From assembly GCF_003076135.1 (NCBI RefSeq), contig NZ_QDGZ01000005.1:62001-126000 (forward strand): DNA of 64,000 nt, given 5' to 3'. The notes under the pieces are model-generated. The model saw nothing but the letters and a program-made list of their open reading frames with translations. It searched no databases and was not told the origin of the DNA. Positions 19,014-27,859 of the stretch are shown here, in pieces. The translations under genes were made by a program, and so were the position numbers. Source of the stretch: Nocardioides gansuensis. GTDB lineage: Bacteria; Actinomycetota; Actinomycetes; Propionibacteriales; Nocardioidaceae. Position 1 is the first letter of the stretch; each line of letters opens with the position of its first letter.

Positions 19014-22000
19014 ATGATGAGGACGAGGCTGAGCGGCGTCGCGCGCGCGTGGGCGGTCGGGGCGCTGGCCCTGGCAGCGTCGATGGGCGGTGTCGTCCCG
19101 GGCGCCGGTCCGGCGGCGGGCGCCGAGGGAGACCTGACCTCCGACCTGGTGGGCTGGTGGAAGCTCGACGAGTCCTCCGGGACCGTCGCCACCGACTCCT
19201 CCGGCAACGGCCGCCACGGCGCCGTCGTGGGGGCGGCCACGTGGAACTCCGGTGACGGGTTCACCTTCAGCGGCGGCGGCAACAGCAGCGGCAACGCGAT
19301 CACCCTCCCGAACAACCTGCTGGCCGGCCTCCAGGAGGTCACTGTCGACTTCGACGTGTGGGTCGACACCACGCCGTCGGGCAACAACTTCATCTTCAAC
19401 CTCGGCAACTCCGCGGCCTGGCCGAACGGCACCGGCTACCTGTTCGTCACCGACAGCGACGACGGCGGCCGGCTGCGCGCCACCGTCGCCGAGAACGGGC
19501 ACGGCACCGAGCAGAGCGCGAGCCGCGTGGGCGGGCTGACCCGTGGCGTGTGGAAGCACGTGACGTTCAGCATCGACGGCGGCACCCCGGCCGCTCCCGG
19601 CGCCTCCCGGCTCTACGAGGACGGCGTGCTGGTCGCGTCGAACACCAACCTCACCACCAACCCCGGGCTCATGGGCACGCCGGACGGCACCACCACGCGC
19701 AACGTGCTGGGCCGCTCGGCGTATGCCGAGGACTTCTCGTTCAAGGGCCGGCTGCGTGACTTCCGGATCTACTCCCGGGCGCTGACCGCCGAGGAGGCGT
19801 CCGCCAGCGCCCAGGACACCAACGTGGCGGCGGCCGAGGCCGATGCCGCGGCGCTGACCCTGGGCGACACCACGGCGGTCACCAGCGACCTGGCACTGCC
19901 CGGCACCGGACCGCGCGGCACCAGCGTGTCCTGGGCGACGAGCGACGCCGCGGTGGTCGAGGCCGACGGCACGGTCCACCGCCCGCCGTACGGCCAGCCC
20001 GACGGCCGGGCAACGCTCACGGCCACCGTCACCCGAGGCGACGTGAGCCGACCGGCAGGACCGTTCTCCGTGACGGTGCTGGCCGAGGAGCTCGACGACG
20101 CCGGCAAGGCGCAGGAGGCGGTCGACGCCGTCGCCCTGGTCCACCCCGACGACGTGCGCGGCAACCTCACCCTGCCGGGCTCCGGCCTGCACGGGACCAC
20201 CCTGACCTGGTCCTCCGGCAACCCCGCCGTGGTCACCGACTCAGGCGAGGTCACCCGGCCCGCCCACGGCAGCGACCCCGTGGACGTGCCCCTCACCGTG
20301 ACCGGCACGCTGGACGGCTCGACCGCCACCCGGACGATCACGGTCAGGGTCCGGCCGCTGCCGGCGCCCGCCGACCACGAGGCCTACGCCTTCGCCTACT
20401 TCGCCGGTGAGAGCACCGACGACGCGGAGAAGATCTACTTCGGCGCCAGCCGGGGCAACGACCCCCTCGACTACGACGTGCTCAACGACGGCCGGCCGGT
20501 GCTCGCCTCCGAGCACGGTGAGCGCGGGTTGCGTGACCCGTTCCTGATCCGCTCCCCCGAGGGAGACCGGTTCTACCTGCTCGCCACCGACCTCAAGGCA
20601 TACCCGTCCGTCGACTTCGGCCAGGCCCAGGAGACCGGCAGCAAGTACATCGAGGTCTGGGAGTCCACCGACCTGGTGAACTGGTCGGACCAGCGGCACA
20701 TCAAGGTCTCCTCGGACTTCGCCGGCAACACCTGGGCGCCGGAGGCGTTCTACGACGAGGAGGCAGGGGAGTACGTCGTCTACTGGGCGTCCGCCCTCTA
20801 CCCGACGACCGACCAGGCGGGTCGCGACATCGCGACGTCGTACCAGCGGATGATGTATGCGACGACGCGCGACTTCGTGACCTTCAGCGAGCCGAAGCCG
20901 TGGATCGACGTCAAGCGCGGCACCGGTCGCGGCATGATCGACGCCACCGTCGTCAAGGACGGGGACACCTACTACCGAGTGGTGAAGGACGAGGCGTCCA
21001 TGACACCGCGGCAGGAGCGCTCGACCGACCTGCGGGCGACGGTGACGGGCTCGCTCCCCACCACGACGTCAGCCCCTGGCTGGCAGCTGGTCAAGGAGCG
21101 GGTCGGCGTGGGCCAGCCCAACCCGTGGGGTGGCACCTTCACCCAGGGTGAGGGGCCGACCGTCTTCCCCGACAACGAGATCGAGGACCGCTGGTACATG
21201 TTCATCGACCAGCCGAGCTACCACGGTGGTCGGGGCTACCTCGCCTTCCGCACCGACGACATCGCGAGCGGCGCCTGGCAGTCCGTCCCCGCCGCCGACC
21301 TGCCCAGCAGCCCACGGCACGGCACGGTCATCCCGGTCACCCAGGCCGAGCTCGACCGGATGCGGGCGGCCTACCAGCCCGAGCTGCTGGTCGCCTCCGT
21401 CGACGACGTGACGGCCACGACGCGGCAGGGCGCCGCGCCGCAGCTGCCGTCGACGGTGATGGCCGAGCTCGGCGACGGCTCGACCGGGAAGGTGGAGGTG
21501 CGCTGGGACGACGTCGACCCCACGTCGTACGCAGCCCCGGGGACGTTCACGGTGCGCGGCACCGTCGCCCGCGGCTCGGCGGACCATCCGGTGGCCACGG
21601 TCACCGTCACCGACGCAGCGGACCCCGTGGTCACGCTGTCGACGGGCGCAGCCGACGCGGACGACGGCTGGTGGGCCACGGACCCGGTCCGCGTCAGCGC
21701 GCACGCCACCGACGCGTCCGGCATCGACTCCGTGGAGACGTCGGTCGACGGCGCTCCGTGGTCGGCCACCCCCGGTGCCACTGGCTCGGCGCTGGTCTCC
21801 GGCGACGGCACCCACACCGTGACCGCCCGCGCCCTCGACACGACCGGGAACCGGTCGGCGGTGGCGACGACCGAGGTGCGGATCGACGCGACGGACCCCG
21901 TCAGCCGGGCGACGCTCGACGCCGGCCGACAGGTCACCGTGCGGGCAGGAGACGCGACCTCGGGCGTGCACCGGATCGAGACCCGCGTCGGCTCGGGCAG

Positions 22001-22706
22001 CTGGACGGCGTACGCCGGTCCCTTCCAGGTCGGCGACGCAGCCACGACCGTCGAATACCGCGCGGTGGACCGGGCCGGCAACGTCGAGCCCGCGAGCTCG
22101 CTGGCCGTGCCGGGGATCGGCAGGGAGCTCTCACTGTCGTCCGTAGCAGCCTCCACCACCACCCCGGTGGCGCGGTACGGCGCGACGGTGCCGGTCTCGG
22201 TCCGCGTCTCCGGTGCCGGGACTGCCCCTGTCGGGACCGTCCGCGTCGTCGCCGGTGACCGGCTGATCGCGTCCGGGGAGCTGGTCGACGGCCGAGTGCG
22301 GCTCGCGATCGACACCGCCGGCCTCGGTGTCGGCGAGCACGCGCTCCACGTGCGGTACGACGGCAGCGCCACGCACCGGGCCTCGGTGACGACGGTGGCA
22401 GTGACGGTGGAGAGGGCGACGTCCGACACGGACGTCCGCGTGGCCCGCTCGAAGGACGCAGAGCGGGTCACGGCCCGGGTGCTCGTGTCGACGGATCCCT
22501 CGGGTCAGGTGCCCGACCGAGTGCGCGCCGCGCTGGTCCGTCGGGGCAAGGTGCTCCGGTCCGGGTGGCTCGACCTCTCGGACAACGGCCGGGCGCGGTG
22601 GAGCCTCTCGACGAACCGCGCCGGCCTCTACACCGTGCGCATCGTGACCCCCGACTCCGAGACCCTCGCCGGCTCCATGGACGCCGCCCGCGTCCGGATC
22701 CGGTGA
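19014..22706 (+). CDS. secreted LamG-GH43 arabinosidase-like protein
   Basis: A 1230-residue exported protein. ATG 19014 has AAGGAGAA upstream and begins a signal peptide ending near AAGAEGD; an alternative ATG at 18978 overlaps the GH51 stop. Order: LamG, two Ig-like repeats, a GH43-like propeller, a Big_4-like domain (about 790-870), OmpL47-like repeats and two Ig-like repeats. The putative catalytic residues are Asp508 (RDPF), Asp643 (MIDAT) and Glu713 (EGP). The first 800 residues are clearly paralogous to the N-terminal half of the 9054-14186 protein, down to strings such as DPFLIRSPEGDRF and VWESTDLVNWS. It is probably cotranscribed with the GH51 gene. Confidence 0.9.
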   Translation: MMRTRLSGVARAWAVGALALAASMGGVVPGAGPAAGAEGDLTSDLVGWWKLDESSGTVATDSSGNGRHGAVVGAATWNSGDGFTFSGGGNSSGNAITLPNNLLAGLQEVTVDFDVWVDTTPSGNNFIFNLGNSAAWPNGTGYLFVTDSDDGGRLRATVAENGHGTEQSASRVGGLTRGVWKHVTFSIDGGTPAAPGASRLYEDGVLVASNTNLTTNPGLMGTPDGTTTRNVLGRSAYAEDFSFKGRLRDFRIYSRALTAEEASASAQDTNVAAAEADAAALTLGDTTAVTSDLALPGTGPRGTSVSWATSDAAVVEADGTVHRPPYGQPDGRATLTATVTRGDVSRPAGPFSVTVLAEELDDAGKAQEAVDAVALVHPDDVRGNLTLPGSGLHGTTLTWSSGNPAVVTDSGEVTRPAHGSDPVDVPLTVTGTLDGSTATRTITVRVRPLPAPADHEAYAFAYFAGESTDDAEKIYFGASRGNDPLDYDVLNDGRPVLASEHGERGLRDPFLIRSPEGDRFYLLATDLKAYPSVDFGQAQETGSKYIEVWESTDLVNWSDQRHIKVSSDFAGNTWAPEAFYDEEAGEYVVYWASALYPTTDQAGRDIATSYQRMMYATTRDFVTFSEPKPWIDVKRGTGRGMIDATVVKDGDTYYRVVKDEASMTPRQERSTDLRATVTGSLPTTTSAPGWQLVKERVGVGQPNPWGGTFTQGEGPTVFPDNEIEDRWYMFIDQPSYHGGRGYLAFRTDDIASGAWQSVPAADLPSSPRHGTVIPVTQAELDRMRAAYQPELLVASVDDVTATTRQGAAPQLPSTVMAELGDGSTGKVEVRWDDVDPTSYAAPGTFTVRGTVARGSADHPVATVTVTDAADPVVTLSTGAADADDGWWATDPVRVSAHATDASGIDSVETSVDGAPWSATPGATGSALVSGDGTHTVTARALDTTGNRSAVATTEVRIDATDPVSRATLDAGRQVTVRAGDATSGVHRIETRVGSGSWTAYAGPFQVGDAATTVEYRAVDRAGNVEPASSLAVPGIGRELSLSSVAASTTTPVARYGATVPVSVRVSGAGTAPVGTVRVVAGDRLIASGELVDGRVRLAIDTAGLGVGEHALHVRYDGSATHRASVTTVAVTVERATSDTDVRVARSKDAERVTARVLVSTDPSGQVPDRVRAALVRRGKVLRSGWLDLSDNGRARWSLSTNRAGLYTVRIVTPDSETLAGSMDAARVRIR

Positions 22707-22711
22707 CAGAC

Positions 22712-22750
22712 CTGGTGTCCCGGGAGGAGCTGCGCCTCCCGGGGCACCAG
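22712..22750 (+). terminator. hairpin after the glycosidase operon
   Basis: A 16-bp stem with one G-U wobble (22712-22727 with 22735-22750) begins six bases after the stop codon. It has no T-tract. It probably separates the glycosidase operon from galM. Confidence 0.65.
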
Positions 22751-22790
22751 TGCCAGACCCTCGAGCCACGACACCCGACAGGATGGGGCC

Positions 22791-23837
22791 ATGACCACAG
22801 ACCGCGTTTTCGGTCAGCTGCCCGATGGGCGCGTAGTACGGCTGCTGTCCATCGGCTCGGCCCCAGGGCCGGTCGTCGAGGTGCTGGCGCTCGGGGCCAC
22901 GGTGCACCGGCTGGAGGTGGCCTGCGGAGACGGTGTGCGACGCAACGTGGTCCTCGGGCACCCCGACGTCGCGGAGCGCCTGGCCAGCGGCGACTACATC
23001 GGTGGGACGATCGGGCGCTACGCCAACCGGATCGCGGCTGGGCGCTTCCCGCTCGACGGTCGCGAGGTGCAGGTCGGCACCCACGACCGCGGCAACAGCC
23101 TGCACGGCGGACCGGAGGGCTTCGACAGCCACCTCTGGGACGTCGTCGAGCACCGGCCGGACGAGGTGCTCCTCTCGATGACCAGCCCCGACGGGGACCA
23201 GGGCTTCCCGGGTGCGGTGAGTGCGAGCGTCCGCTACCGGGTGGACGACGACACCGTGGCGGTCACGATGGAGGCCACGACGGATGCCACCACGGTCCTC
23301 AACATGACCAACCACGCCTACCTCAACCTCGACGGTGAGGGCGCGGGCACGATCGACGGCCACGTCCTGCTGCTGGAAGCCGACGCCTACACCCCGGTCG
23401 ACGCCACCGGGATCCCGCTCGGTGAGCACGCCCCGGTCGACGGCACCCCCTTCGACTTCCGCCAGGCCGCGAGGGTCGGACCGGCGCTGCGGGCCGAGCA
23501 CCCCCAGGTGGCCGACGCGCGCGGCATCGACCACAACTACGTGGTGCGCGGCACGGGCTTCCGCCGGGCCGCCGTGCTGGACTCCCGGCGTACCGGAACC
23601 CGCCTCGAGCTGTGGAGCGACCAGCCGGGCCTGCAGGTCTACACCGGCAACTTCCTCGACGGAACGCGCCGGTCCACCGGTGGTGCGCGGTACAGGCAGG
23701 GAGACGGGATCGCCCTGGAGCCCCAGCTCTACCCGGACTCTCCGAACCGGCCGGCCTGGCCATCCGCGGTGCTGCGCCCGGGCGAGGTCTACCGCACCGC
23801 CATGGAGTGGCGGTTCAGCCCCGTGGGACCGACGTGA
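22791..23837 (+). CDS. galM: aldose 1-epimerase (mutarotase)
   Basis: Galactose-mutarotase-like beta-sandwich enzyme, 348 residues, that equilibrates alpha and beta anomers of aldoses in the cytoplasm. The family motifs NSLHGGPEGFD and MTNHAYLNLDG carry the two catalytic histidines, and LEPQLYPDSPN carries the catalytic glutamate. ATG 22791 follows a plausible short or absent leader. Its place at the end of the arabinose island suggests it speeds conversion of the anomer released by the glycosidases into the form used by the isomerase. Confidence 0.93.
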   Translation: MTTDRVFGQLPDGRVVRLLSIGSAPGPVVEVLALGATVHRLEVACGDGVRRNVVLGHPDVAERLASGDYIGGTIGRYANRIAAGRFPLDGREVQVGTHDRGNSLHGGPEGFDSHLWDVVEHRPDEVLLSMTSPDGDQGFPGAVSASVRYRVDDDTVAVTMEATTDATTVLNMTNHAYLNLDGEGAGTIDGHVLLLEADAYTPVDATGIPLGEHAPVDGTPFDFRQAARVGPALRAEHPQVADARGIDHNYVVRGTGFRRAAVLDSRRTGTRLELWSDQPGLQVYTGNFLDGTRRSTGGARYRQGDGIALEPQLYPDSPNRPAWPSAVLRPGEVYRTAMEWRFSPVGPT

Positions 23838-23867
23838 CGAAGGCCCCGGGAGATCCCGGGGCCTTCG
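23838..23867. terminator. bidirectional terminator galM / SRPBCC
   Basis: A 13-bp perfect stem (23838-23850 with 23855-23867) with the loop AGAT starts immediately after the galM stop. It lies between two convergent genes and probably serves both. Confidence 0.75.
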
Positions 23868-23881
23868 GCGTTGCTCGACGA

Positions 23882-24508
23882 TCAGGAGATCGGCGTGCCG
23901 CCGGTGGGGCCGGTGGTGCCGGGGGTTCCGGTCGTGCCGGTCGTGCCCGTGGTGCCACCCATGGTTCCGCCGCTGGTGCCGGTGGTGCCACCCATTGTTC
24001 CGCCGGTGGTGCCACCCATTGTTCCGCCGGTGGTGCCCGGCTCGTTGACCTCGCCGGTCGGCTTGATGTCACCACGCCAGGCGCCGGTCTCGGTGCCGCG
24101 GTGCTCGATGAACTCCTTGAACCGCTCGAGGTCACCCTCGACGCGGCGGTCGACCACGTTGAGCATGTCGCCGGCCTTCTCCATCATCCCCTCGGGCTCG
24201 AAGTCGAGCCGCAGGGTCACCCGGGTGTGGTCGGCGCCGGCAGGAGCGAACGAGACGGTGCCGTCGTTCTTGCTGCCCGAGACGGCACGCCAGGTCACCC
24301 GCTCGTCGGGGGTCTGGTCGACGATCTCGGCGTCCCACTCGCGCTTCACGCCGGCGATCTCCGCCTTCCAGTGGAGGTGCTTGTCGTCGAGCTGCTTCAC
24401 CTCTTCGACGCCTTCCATAAACTGCGGGAAGGTCTCGAACTGGGTCCACTGGTCGTACGCCGTGCGCACGGGTACGTCGACCTCGCAGGACTTCTCGATG
24501 ACGCTCAT
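23882..24508 (-). CDS. SRPBCC (polyketide cyclase/dehydrase-like) protein with Gly-Thr tail
   Basis: A 208-residue protein. Residues 1-150 are a START/SRPBCC fold of the type annotated cyclase/dehydrase: VDVPVRTAYDQWTQFETFPQFMEGV, VKREWDAEIVDQTPDERVTW and a long C-terminal helix DRRVEGDLERFKEFIE. These proteins bind small hydrophobic ligands and are often general-stress associated; no ligand can be named. The last 45 residues are a low-complexity tail built from GGTMGGTT units with no fold I recognise. AGGAGGAGAG precedes the ATG on the minus strand. Confidence 0.85.
   Translation of the reverse strand: MSVIEKSCEVDVPVRTAYDQWTQFETFPQFMEGVEEVKQLDDKHLHWKAEIAGVKREWDAEIVDQTPDERVTWRAVSGSKNDGTVSFAPAGADHTRVTLRLDFEPEGMMEKAGDMLNVVDRRVEGDLERFKEFIEHRGTETGAWRGDIKPTGEVNEPGTTGGTMGGTTGGTMGGTTGTSGGTMGGTTGTTGTTGTPGTTGPTGGTPIS
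23949..24028. repeat. 24-bp coding repeat in the SRPBCC tail
   Basis: Three copies of a 24-bp unit, GGTGGTGCCACCCATTGTTC plus CGCC: an imperfect one at 23949-23972 and an exact tandem pair at 23981-24004 and 24005-24028. It encodes GGTMGGTT on the minus strand. Copy number could vary by slippage. Confidence 0.8.
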
Positions 24509-24604
24509 CTGGGTCTCTCCTCCTGTTCCGTGCGGGATTCTGCGGTCCCGGGTGCGGTACCCGATCGGCGCCCGGTCACACGGTCGGAGGAGGAGCCGCG
24601 CGTG

Positions 24605-24883
24605 TCAGGCGACGAGATCGCCGTAGTCCGGGTGGTCGCGGATGTACGCCGCGACGAAGGAGCACAGCGGCCGGACCCGCAGGCCGCGATCCCGGGCCTC
24701 CTCGAGGGCGACGCGCACCAGCTCGGTGCCCAGGCCGCGGCCGCCGTACGCCGGGTCGACCACCGTGTGCGGCATCGTCATCACGCCGTCGCGGACCGTG
24801 TAGTCGGCGAAGCCGACCACCTGCCCGTCGAGTGAGATCTCGAAGCGGCCGGCTCCCGGGTTGTCCTGGACTCGGATCTGCAT
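24605..24883 (-). CDS. small GNAT-like N-acetyltransferase (COG2388/YjdJ type)
   Basis: A 92-residue minimal GNAT fold that would use acetyl-CoA. The acetyl-CoA-binding motif is YGGRGLGTELV, preceded by the beta strand TMPHTVVDP. The C-terminal RPLCSFVAAYIRDHPDY is typical of this compact family, which keeps only the core of the fold. I start it at ATG 24883 (MQIRVQDNP) because the upstream 16 codons do not resemble the family. It is divergent from the malic enzyme gene. Substrate unknown. Confidence 0.85.
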   Translation of the reverse strand: MQIRVQDNPGAGRFEISLDGQVVGFADYTVRDGVMTMPHTVVDPAYGGRGLGTELVRVALEEARDRGLRVRPLCSFVAAYIRDHPDYGDLVA

Positions 24884-24948
24884 GCGTGTGACGGTAGCGG
24901 GGGGCAGGTGACTTGCCGGTAGGGCCTCCACGGGAGGAAGGTGACGCC

Positions 24949-26334
24949 ATGGCCGCCACCACCTCGTCGTACTCCATCACCATGCGCCTCCACACCGACC
25001 CCGACCACGGGGTCGTGGGGCAGGTCGCGACCACGATCGCGGAGGGCGGTGGCATCGTCACGGCCATCGACGTCGCCGAGTCGCGGCACGACCGGCTGGT
25101 CCTCGACGTGACCTGCTCGGCGGCCGACGGCAAGCACTCCGAGGAGATCGTCGCGGCGGTCGAGGCGATGGAGGGCGTCGACGTCTACAAGGTCAGCGAC
25201 CGGACGTTCCTGCTGCACATCGGCGGCAAGATCGAAGTCACCTCGAAGGTGCCGCTCAGGACCCGCGACGACCTGTCGCTGGCCTACACGCCGGGCGTGG
25301 GCCGGGTCTCGATGGCGATCCACGAGAACCCCGAGGACGTGCGCCGGCTGACGATCAAGGGCAACACCGTCGCCGTCGTCACCGACGGGTCGGCCGTGCT
25401 CGGCCTGGGCAACATCGGCCCCGGTGCCGCCCTGCCGGTGATGGAGGGCAAGGCCGCGCTGTTCAAGCGGTTCGCCGACATCGACGCGTGGCCGATCTGC
25501 CTGGCGACCCAGGACACCGACGAGATCGTCAAGGCGGTCGAGATGATCGCGCCGGGCTTCGGCGGCATCAACCTCGAGGACATCGCGGCGCCGCGGTGCT
25601 TCGAGATCGAGCGCCGGCTGCGGGAGTCGCTCGACATCCCCGTCTTCCACGACGACCAGCACGGCACGGCGATCGTGGTGCTCGCCGCGCTGACCAACGC
25701 GCTGCGCTGCGTGTCCAAGTCACTGCCCGACGTCCGGATCGTGGTGTCGGGCGCGGGTGCGGCCGGCACGGCGATCGTCACCCTGCTGCTCGCCGCCGGC
25801 GCCGTCGACGTCGTGGTGGTCGACCGCCAGGGTGCGCTCTCCGCCGACGACTCCAGCCTGCCGCCCGCGCAGCTCACCCTCGCCCAGTCCACCAACCCGC
25901 GCCGCGTCACCGGCTCGCTCCACGACGTGCTCGCCGGCGCCGACGTCTTCATCGGCGTCTCCGCGCCCGGCGTGCTCAAGCCCGAGTGGATCGACGAGAT
26001 GGCCGACGACGCCGTGGTCTTCGCGCTGGCCAACCCCGACCCCGAGGTCGACCCGGCGGAAGCCGGCAAGCGGGCGGCCGTGGTGGCCTCGGGCCGGTCC
26101 GACTACCCCAACCAGATCAACAACGTGCTCGCCTTCCCCGGTGTCTTCCGCGGCCTGCTCGACGCGAAGGCCGACGAGATCACCGTCGACCAGCTGCTCG
26201 CCGCCGCCGACGCCATCGCCCGGGTCGTGACCGACGAGGAGCTGAACGCCTCGTTCATCATCCCGAGCGTCTTCCACCCCGACGTCACCAAGCGGGTCGC
26301 CGCCGCCATCAGCGGCAAGCACCACGAGATCTGA
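24949..26334 (+). CDS. NAD-dependent malic enzyme with N-terminal ACT domain
   Basis: Oxidatively decarboxylates malate to pyruvate and CO2, 461 residues. Residues 8-80 form an ACT-like regulatory domain (SITMRLHTDPDHGVVGQV). Residues 95-250 are the malic N-domain with the catalytic tyrosine in SLAYTPGVG, KGNTVAVVTDGSAVLGLG and metal ligands in NLEDIAAPRCF and FHDDQHGTA. The NAD-binding domain has SGAGAAGTAI and ANPDPEVDP. The ATG has GGGAGGAAGG at good spacing. ACT-fused malic enzymes occur widely in bacteria and may be amino-acid regulated; that is family knowledge, not seen here. Convergent with ppgK, three bases apart. Confidence 0.95.
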   Translation: MAATTSSYSITMRLHTDPDHGVVGQVATTIAEGGGIVTAIDVAESRHDRLVLDVTCSAADGKHSEEIVAAVEAMEGVDVYKVSDRTFLLHIGGKIEVTSKVPLRTRDDLSLAYTPGVGRVSMAIHENPEDVRRLTIKGNTVAVVTDGSAVLGLGNIGPGAALPVMEGKAALFKRFADIDAWPICLATQDTDEIVKAVEMIAPGFGGINLEDIAAPRCFEIERRLRESLDIPVFHDDQHGTAIVVLAALTNALRCVSKSLPDVRIVVSGAGAAGTAIVTLLLAAGAVDVVVVDRQGALSADDSSLPPAQLTLAQSTNPRRVTGSLHDVLAGADVFIGVSAPGVLKPEWIDEMADDAVVFALANPDPEVDPAEAGKRAAVVASGRSDYPNQINNVLAFPGVFRGLLDAKADEITVDQLLAAADAIARVVTDEELNASFIIPSVFHPDVTKRVAAAISGKHHEI

Positions 26335-26337
26335 GGG

Positions 26338-27087
26338 TCAGGCGCGGGCAGCCACCAGCGCTGCGCCGACGATGCCGGCCTTGTTGAGCAGGGTGGCCGG
26401 CACGATCTCGGTGTCGATCCTGATCAGCGGAGCGTACTCCTCGAAGTGCTTGCTGACCCCGCCGCCGACGACGAGGAGGTCGGGGGAGAAGAGCTTCTCG
26501 ACGGTCCGGTAGTAGGTCGTCAGCCGCTCGGCCCACTCCTCCCACGACAGGTCCTCCGCTTCGCGGGCGCTGTTCGCCGCCCGCGACTCGGCGTCGTGGC
26601 CGTCGATCTCGAGGTGGCCGAGCTCGCTGTTGGGCACCAGCACCCCGTCGTGGATCAGCGCGGAGCCGATGCCCGTGCCGAGCGTGGTCACGATGACCAG
26701 GCCGTTGACGCCGCGGGCCGCGCCGTACGTCGCCTCGGCCAGCCCGGCTGCGTCCGCGTCGTTGACGACGTGCACGTCCCGGCCCAGCGCCTCGGTGAAG
26801 AGCGCGTCGGCGTCGGTGCCGACCCAGGACTCGTCGATGTTGGCGGCCGACTGGACCACCCCGTGGCGTACGACGGCTGGCACCGTCACGCCCACGGCGG
26901 CCGGGGAGACGGGGAAGCGCTCGATGAGCTCGCGGAAGACGTCCGCCACGGCGGCCGGCGTGGCGGGCTGCGGAGTCTTGATCTTCTCGCGCTGCCCGGC
27001 GAAGTCGCCGGCCTCGAGGTCGACGGGCGCCCCCTTGATGCCGGTGCCGCCGAAGTCGATGCCGAAGGGATGCTCGGAGCCGCTCAT
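26338..27087 (-). CDS. ppgK: polyphosphate glucokinase
   Basis: ROK-related glucokinase of 249 residues that phosphorylates glucose using inorganic polyphosphate or ATP, a typical actinobacterial enzyme. Motifs: phosphate-binding FGIDFGGTGIKG near the N-terminus, TLGTGIGSALI, the glucose-binding SELGHLEIDGHDAES and LVVGGGVSKHFEEY. It lacks the ROK zinc motif CxCGxxxC, as expected for PpgK. I chose ATG 27087 (MSGSEHPFG) rather than the further upstream ATG at 27105, because the extra six codons are not conserved-looking. Confidence 0.93.
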   Translation of the reverse strand: MSGSEHPFGIDFGGTGIKGAPVDLEAGDFAGQREKIKTPQPATPAAVADVFRELIERFPVSPAAVGVTVPAVVRHGVVQSAANIDESWVGTDADALFTEALGRDVHVVNDADAAGLAEATYGAARGVNGLVIVTTLGTGIGSALIHDGVLVPNSELGHLEIDGHDAESRAANSAREAEDLSWEEWAERLTTYYRTVEKLFSPDLLVVGGGVSKHFEEYAPLIRIDTEIVPATLLNKAGIVGAALVAARA

Positions 27088-27130
27088 GGCCCCAACCTGC
27101 CGCACGCCCCCGACCGCGGCAACCGCCGCG

Positions 27131-27176
27131 GGTCTCGACTTCGCTCGACCCAGCCGGGTCTCGACTTCGCTCGACC
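27131..27176. repeat. dispersed repeat, two tandem copies
   Basis: GGTCTCGACTTCGCTCGACC occurs at 27131-27150 and 27157-27176, with 26-base spacing, just upstream of the PadR gene. It is the reverse complement of the element at 30672-30691 and 53939-53958 and differs by one base from the copy at 48548. Confidence 0.85.
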
Positions 27177-27215
27177 AGCCGGGCGGGTCCCACGGGCGCT
27201 CCTACACTGCCCGCC

Positions 27216-27842
27216 ATGGCCGCGCACACGACCCGCATGCTGCTCCTCGGTGCCGTGGCCCTGTTCGAGCCGGTCAACGGCTACCAGATCCGCCGCGAGC
27301 TCGGCTCCTGGCAGGTCGACGAGTGGGCCAACCTCGGCCCGGGGTCGATCTACAGCGGCCTCAACACCCTGGTGAAGCTCGGCCAGGTCGTCCGCCACGA
27401 CCTCGAGGACGACGGCCGCCAGGTCGCGGTCTACGAGATCACCGGGGACGGCCGCGAGGAGCTGGGCCGGCTCCTCGCCGAGTCGCTGGAGCGGGTCACG
27501 CTGTTCGACCGGGTGGGCTTCCATGCCGCCTTCGGCCTGATCGCCCTGCTCGACCGGACGGCGGCGATCCGCCACCTCGAGGTGCGGCTCGAGGAGCTCG
27601 ACCGCATGCTCGCGAGGGAGCCCGACGACCGCTACGCACCCCCGCACGCCCTCTGGGGACTGGCCTTGGAGCTGCAGCAGCTGGGGGTCGAGCGCACCTG
27701 GGTCATGGAGACGGTCGAGCGGCTCGGGCGGGGTGATTTCACGCTCGCCGGGGACGAGTGGACGTGGGTGCCACCGGCCGACGACCCGGGCCACCAGATC
27801 CAGGCGGACCGGGAGAAATATCGCGGGCTTCTGGGTCGCTGA
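27216..27842 (+). CDS. PadR-family transcriptional regulator
   Basis: A 208-residue regulator. The N-terminal winged helix shows MLLLGAVALFEPVNGYQIRRELGSW and the wing LGPGSIYSGLNTLVKLGQVVRHD. The C-terminal half (ERVTLFDRVGFHAAFGLIALLDR) is the helical dimerisation region of the longer PadR subfamily. TACACT at 27203-27208 lies seven bases before the ATG, suggesting a leaderless mRNA. It may control the DrrAB-like exporter two genes downstream, since PadR proteins often regulate such pumps, but I see no ATGT/ACAT dyad to support it. Confidence 0.88.
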   Translation: MAAHTTRMLLLGAVALFEPVNGYQIRRELGSWQVDEWANLGPGSIYSGLNTLVKLGQVVRHDLEDDGRQVAVYEITGDGREELGRLLAESLERVTLFDRVGFHAAFGLIALLDRTAAIRHLEVRLEELDRMLAREPDDRYAPPHALWGLALELQQLGVERTWVMETVERLGRGDFTLAGDEWTWVPPADDPGHQIQADREKYRGLLGR

Positions 27843-27859
27843 CCTGCCACGCTCTGCTC

